From NCBI GenBank assembly GCA_041651295.1, contig JBAZJN010000040.1:1-5671 (forward strand): a DNA stretch of 5,671 nucleotides, in the 5' to 3' direction. Below are positions 5,433 through 5,671 of the stretch, piece by piece. Both the position numbers and the translations under genes were made by a program. The DNA comes from JBAZJN01 sp041651295 (GTDB taxonomy: Bacteria > Patescibacteriota > UBA1384 > XYA2-FULL-43-10 > CAINNR01). The notes under the pieces are model-generated. The model saw only the letters and a program-made list of their open reading frames with translations. It made no database searches and was not told the DNA's origin. Position 1 is the stretch's first letter; the number at the start of each line of letters is the position of its first letter.

Positions 5433-5455
5433 GGACCCAAAAGTTGCAAGGGTCC
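5433..5455. repeat. Second inverted repeat between the VR and the terminator
   Basis: GGACCC (5433-5438) and GGGTCC (5450-5455) can pair around an 11-base loop that contains TTGCAA, itself a 6-base palindrome. It begins 12 bases past the target stop codon. A short stem like this can arise by chance. Confidence 0.35.
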
Positions 5456-5466
5456 AAGACACAAGG

Positions 5467-5671
5467 TTACTTGCGACGGAACAGCCACCGATCGCTGGCA
5501 TCCCAGAGGCTGCCGGGACCGACATAGTCGCTGTCGAGCCAGGCACCGTCGACATCGCGCTCGACGTCGAACACCCTGAGGTAGCCATCGGAGTCCTTGA
5601 TGGGCTCCATGGCCACGAGCAGCCACTCGTTCATCGGCTGTTCGTCAGCGGGGTACTGCAGTCGGAGCTGA
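5467..5671 (-). CDS. DGR target protein, C-terminal end (partial)
   Basis: Only the last 67 codons and the stop are in the window; the gene continues past the right edge. Its C-terminal 42 codons are the variable repeat, and just one codon (AAG) separates the invariant VR end from the TAA stop. The ending ...GAWLDSDY...LWDASDRWLFRR resembles C-terminal ends of DGR-diversified proteins, many of which adopt a C-type-lectin-like fold with a surface ligand-binding site; the fold cannot be confirmed from this fragment. Relative to the TR there are 14 amino-acid changes, including six Asn to Asp, two Asp to Val, and Asn to Tyr, Gly or Ser. Codon use is GC-rich (CTG, GTC, GAC, CGC), unlike the AT-rich RT and avd. 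Location and ligand of the protein are unknown. Confidence 0.88.
   Translation of the reverse strand, partial: QLRLQYPADEQPMNEWLLVAMEPIKDSDGYLRVFDVERDVDGAWLDSDYVGPGSLWDASDRWLFRRK
5471..5596 (-). repeat. DGR variable repeat (VR)
   Basis: The recipient copy of the template, gapless over 126 bases. Changes in the sense strand are 12 A to G, 3 A to T and 1 A to C. They run from the complement of 5493 to that of 5583. The last 22 bases of the repeat (5471-5492) are identical to the TR and poor in adenine, which fits an initiation-of-mutagenic-homing region; 13 identical bases at the other end (5584-5596) would guide cDNA integration. Confidence 0.95.

Noticed and set aside
5447..5457. Match of AGGGTCCA to the tRNA-Ala 3' end as the second attachment site
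   Set aside because: Only 8 bases match, without the T arm or CCA, and the bases form part of a local inverted repeat.
5265..5626. Two overlapping - strand frames across the VR and its downstream hairpins
   Set aside because: They are other-frame shadows of the target gene; the frame ending at 5467 is the one in which adenine changes hit Asn codons and which ends at a stop just past the VR.

Overview
The window looks like chromosomal DNA from an uncultured candidate-phyla-radiation bacterium (Patescibacteria/Parcubacteria-like). This rests on an AT-rich background, a surface protein with a DGxDNDxDxxxDYPxDPGC motif next to a sortase, a small two-helix membrane protein, a serine recombinase placed against a tRNA gene, and a diversity-generating retroelement (DGR). 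The taxonomic call is inference from gene content, not from a marker gene.

Left part (1-1412, + strand): the 3' end of a cell-surface protein with a C-terminal membrane helix, a sortase overlapping it by 11 bases, and a 64-residue membrane protein, closed by a long bidirectional-looking hairpin terminator. A tRNA-Ala(UGC) with its own promoter and encoded CCA follows (1469-1544).

Middle part (1475-3487, - strand): a strong TTGACA/TATAAT promoter overlain by palindromes drives an unidentified 118-residue protein and a large serine recombinase, whose start codon directly follows the first gene's stop. The recombinase frame runs into the tRNA gene on the opposite strand and takes its stop codon there. 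This fits an element integrated at the 3' end of tRNA-Ala.

Right part (3548-5671): a DGR. A reverse transcriptase (RT, - strand) and an Avd accessory protein (+ strand) face away from each other with start codons sharing two bases. A template repeat (TR, 4978-5103) and a variable repeat (VR, 5471-5596) align over 126 bases with 16 mismatches, and every mismatch is at a template adenine when read on the - strand. The VR is the last part of a target gene that enters from the right edge and ends at 5467. Established DGR biology predicts that the TR RNA is copied by RT plus Avd with errors at adenines, and that the cDNA replaces the VR, diversifying the target protein's C-terminus.

The most unusual feature is inside the RT gene. 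An exactly 84-bp (28-codon) in-frame segment is bounded by a 6-bp direct repeat and holds two perfect hairpins around a 10.5-unit CT/GA dinucleotide repeat. Deleting it on paper restores a canonical DGR RT sequence (SSGFGVGIPIGNLTSQ). It looks like a palindromic mini-insertion that also gives the RT a slippage-prone tract, so the mutator could be phase variable.
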